Below, one piece after another: positions 62,250-64,000 of a stretch of DNA of 64,000 nucleotides (position 1 is the first letter of the stretch; every line of letters begins with the position of its first letter). The notes under the pieces are model-generated. The model saw nothing but the letters and a program-made list of their open reading frames with translations, made no database searches and was not told the DNA's origin. The stretch lies in NCBI GenBank assembly GCA_011389745.1, contig JAABTQ010000007.1, forward strand, positions 1 to 64,000. The letters run 5' to 3'. A program made the translations under genes and the position numbers. Origin of the DNA: Desulfobacteraceae bacterium. Its GTDB lineage: Bacteria; Desulfobacterota; Desulfobacteria; Desulfobacterales; SKZT01.

Positions 62250-64000
62250 CTATAAAAGAAAGGCTCCGTTTTCTCCCTGCATTTCTTTTCGAATTTTATC
62301 AAAAGTTGCTTCATTAGCTAAAAAGGCATCCACGATTTCCGGGTCAAAATGTTTTCCACTATCGCGGACAATGATTTCCATGGCCTTTTCATGAGAAAAA
62401 GCTTCTTTGTAAATGCGCACCGAGGTCAGCGCATCGTAAACATCGGCAAGGGCGACTATTCTGGCTGAGAGCGGTATCTCATCTTTTTTTATCCCTTTGG
62501 GATAACCGGTACCGTTCCATTTTTCATGATGAAAATAGGCAATATGCATTCCAATGGTCAAAAAAGATCGTCCGTTAATCTTGGCATTAACCTGTTTGAG
62601 AACATCTCCCCCAATGGTTGAATGGCGTTTAATTACCTCGAATTCCTCGTTGGAAAGCATTCCGGGCTTGAGCAGTATGGAATCGGGAATACCTACTTTG
62701 CCGATATCGTGGAGAATGGAAGAAAAATAGATATCGCTGATATATTGGTCGGTTATATATTTTTGATAGTGGGGTTTCCGGGATAGTTCTTTTGTCAGGA
62801 TAAGGGTGTATTCCCGAATCCGTTCCAAATGCGCACCGGTAGCTTCATCACGATATTCCGCCAGTTTGGCAAGGCCAAGGATTGTGCCGGTTCTGGCGTT
62901 TTCCACATCTTTGATGGAATCGAGCAGTTCCTTTTCCAGTCGTTTTCGTTCGGTAATATCCCGGATAACCATTTGGTATCCAACCAACTCGTTGTCCTTT
63001 TTAATGGATTTGGCATTACACTCCACATCGAAAATTTGGTTGGCCTTGTTCTGAAGTTTAAAATAAAAATCTTTAATTTCATTACCATCATGCAATTTAT
63101 CTAACAATGCTGTTTGAACCATGTAACGGTCATTGGGAAATATCCAGTTTTTAAAATCTTTTTCTCTTTCACGAACAGCTTCACGAGATATTCCTATGGT
63201 GGAATAAAAACGTGGATTTGCCATGATGACCTGATCTTTGGGATCAATTAAAATAACCAGATCGATAATATTTTCATACAGCTGTCTGTAACGAAGCTCG
63301 GATTCTTCCAGATTTGAATAGAGCCTGGCATTTTCCAGAGAGATGGCAATCTGGGAGGTTAATAACTTAAGCACTTCGAGCCTTTCATAATTAAAAGCAC
63401 CGGTGACAAGGTTATTTTCAAGGTATAGCACACCAAGAAAACGGGATTTATATAAAATCGGACCACAAAAAACAGATTTGGAGCATCCGGCTAGAATTTG
63501 AGGATCATTTCTAAAATCACCTTCTTTGTAAGCGTTGTTGAGCACTATGAATTTCTGAGTTCTGGCTACATAATTGACAACAGATAAAGGAAGCGTTGTA
63601 CTCTTTTCCAGGGGAATGGACAAAAGAACTCCGGCATTTTTTTGTTCCATGGTTAATTCAGCTTCGATACTCAGTTTTCCATCGGTTTCTAAAATCAAGA
63701 CACCTTTTTGAGCGCCGGCGTTTTCGATAATAATTTTCATGAGCTGATCCAGAAGTCTATCTATAACTATTTCACTGGAAATCGTCTGTGAGGCCTTCAT
63801 CACCGATTTGAAATCGAGTTTTTCAAATGATCTGTAAGTGGAAGTAGTGAGATTTTTTTCAGGTGATTGCTCTGAATCTTTAACTTTGATCTGAAAATCA
63901 GCCAGGATCTGATCATAGGTTTCGTCCATTGCCCTGACTTTGGCATTAGCTCCCCAATCCAAGAAGCCATATCTGGCATTTTGCAAATAGTTAACGGCTT
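62250..64000 (-). CDS. GAF-PAS-HD-GYP regulator, N-terminus beyond the window
   Basis: The frame is open to base 64000, so 583 codons of a larger gene are seen. In order: a linker (LQNARYGFLDWGANAKVRAM) of the kind that precedes GAF domains in large kinase/AAA-type regulators, a GAF domain (NAGAQKGVLILETDGKLSIE ... FLGVLYLENN), a PAS domain (RYRQLYENIIDLVILIDPKD) and an HD-GYP domain (SSILHDIGKVGIPDSIL, HHEKWNGTGYPKG). HD-GYP enzymes hydrolyse cyclic-di-GMP. The upstream domains are inference from the linker. Confidence 0.85.
   Translation of the reverse strand, partial: AVNYLQNARYGFLDWGANAKVRAMDETYDQILADFQIKVKDSEQSPEKNLTTSTYRSFEKLDFKSVMKASQTISSEIVIDRLLDQLMKIIIENAGAQKGVLILETDGKLSIEAELTMEQKNAGVLLSIPLEKSTTLPLSVVNYVARTQKFIVLNNAYKEGDFRNDPQILAGCSKSVFCGPILYKSRFLGVLYLENNLVTGAFNYERLEVLKLLTSQIAISLENARLYSNLEESELRYRQLYENIIDLVILIDPKDQVIMANPRFYSTIGISREAVREREKDFKNWIFPNDRYMVQTALLDKLHDGNEIKDFYFKLQNKANQIFDVECNAKSIKKDNELVGYQMVIRDITERKRLEKELLDSIKDVENARTGTILGLAKLAEYRDEATGAHLERIREYTLILTKELSRKPHYQKYITDQYISDIYFSSILHDIGKVGIPDSILLKPGMLSNEEFEVIKRHSTIGGDVLKQVNAKINGRSFLTIGMHIAYFHHEKWNGTGYPKGIKKDEIPLSARIVALADVYDALTSVRIYKEAFSHEKAMEIIVRDSGKHFDPEIVDAFLANEATFDKIRKEMQGENGAFLL

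Noticed and set aside
1-64000. CRISPR array, rRNA operon or complete insertion sequence
   Set aside because: No regularly spaced repeat-spacer array, rRNA sequence or transposase was found on either strand by reading.

Overview
The window looks like chromosome of a Gram-negative, anaerobic, AT-rich deltaproteobacterium. A member of the Desulfobacterales (Desulfobacterota) is my best guess. This rests on gene content and family resemblance, not on a search: an ADP-forming acyl-CoA synthetase, an HMG-CoA lyase homologue, a Liv transporter, a TAXI-type TRAP transporter, BamD, an RND pump with its outer-membrane channel, an unusual DnaA, an archaeal-type ProRS and many small Cys-containing proteins. 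No phage, CRISPR array, complete insertion sequence or rRNA operon was seen.

Layout. 1-3.2 kb: acyl-CoA metabolism (HMG-CoA lyase homologue cut by the window edge; fused NDP-forming acyl-CoA synthetase). 3.2-9.2 kb: secreted stand-alone Cache protein, metallophosphoesterase, LamG-VanZ membrane protein, MscS channel, and the 3' remnant of an outer-membrane barrel gene. 9.3-14 kb: complete livJ-H-M-G-F operon. 14.1-18.3 kb: peptidoglycan amidase, NifX-like protein, orphan DNA methyltransferase and a 55-residue Cys protein, set among copies of a dispersed repeat. 18.3-24.2 kb: RND efflux operon. 24.2-30.3 kb: uvrA, an AT-rich gap that may hold origin-type sequence, dnaA and a GlcD-like oxidase. 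30.4-33.1 kb: small accessory patch ending at tRNA-Leu(CAA), with a gutted acetyltransferase gene, a MarR-like regulator and unknown proteins. 33.1-42.9 kb: housekeeping run (tsaC/sua5, purE, an ATP-grasp protein, ddl, DUF1992, tRNA-Met, acidic MJ0042/DUF3426 protein, hpt, cbpA-like dnaJ, mnmG). 42.9-56.7 kb: yhcC-prmA, trmL, several metal or radical-SAM proteins, trxA, bamD, rpmB and the ispG-proS-spoT cluster. 56.9-57.8 kb: a solitary MuF-like protein. 58-61.8 kb: a distinctly GC-richer TAXI-TRAP plus universal stress protein operon. 62-64 kb: small CxxC protein and the C-terminal part of a GAF-PAS-HD-GYP regulator running off the edge.

How it fits together. Most genes are ordinary core functions: amino-acid import, efflux, envelope assembly, translation and tRNA modification, stringent response, replication initiation and repair. 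The points of interest are the dispersed repeat (inverted copies of a TCATTCTGAGG / GAAGAATC unit, often next to heptamer tandem arrays) that even supplies the C-terminus of one gene; the divergent P-loop and DNA-contact signature of DnaA; the tRNA-Leu accessory patch; the solitary MuF-like domain; and the GC-rich TRAP operon that looks imported. I found no clear multi-gene undescribed defence or biosynthetic system; the MuF-like protein and the inferred HD-GYP fusion are the best single-gene candidates.
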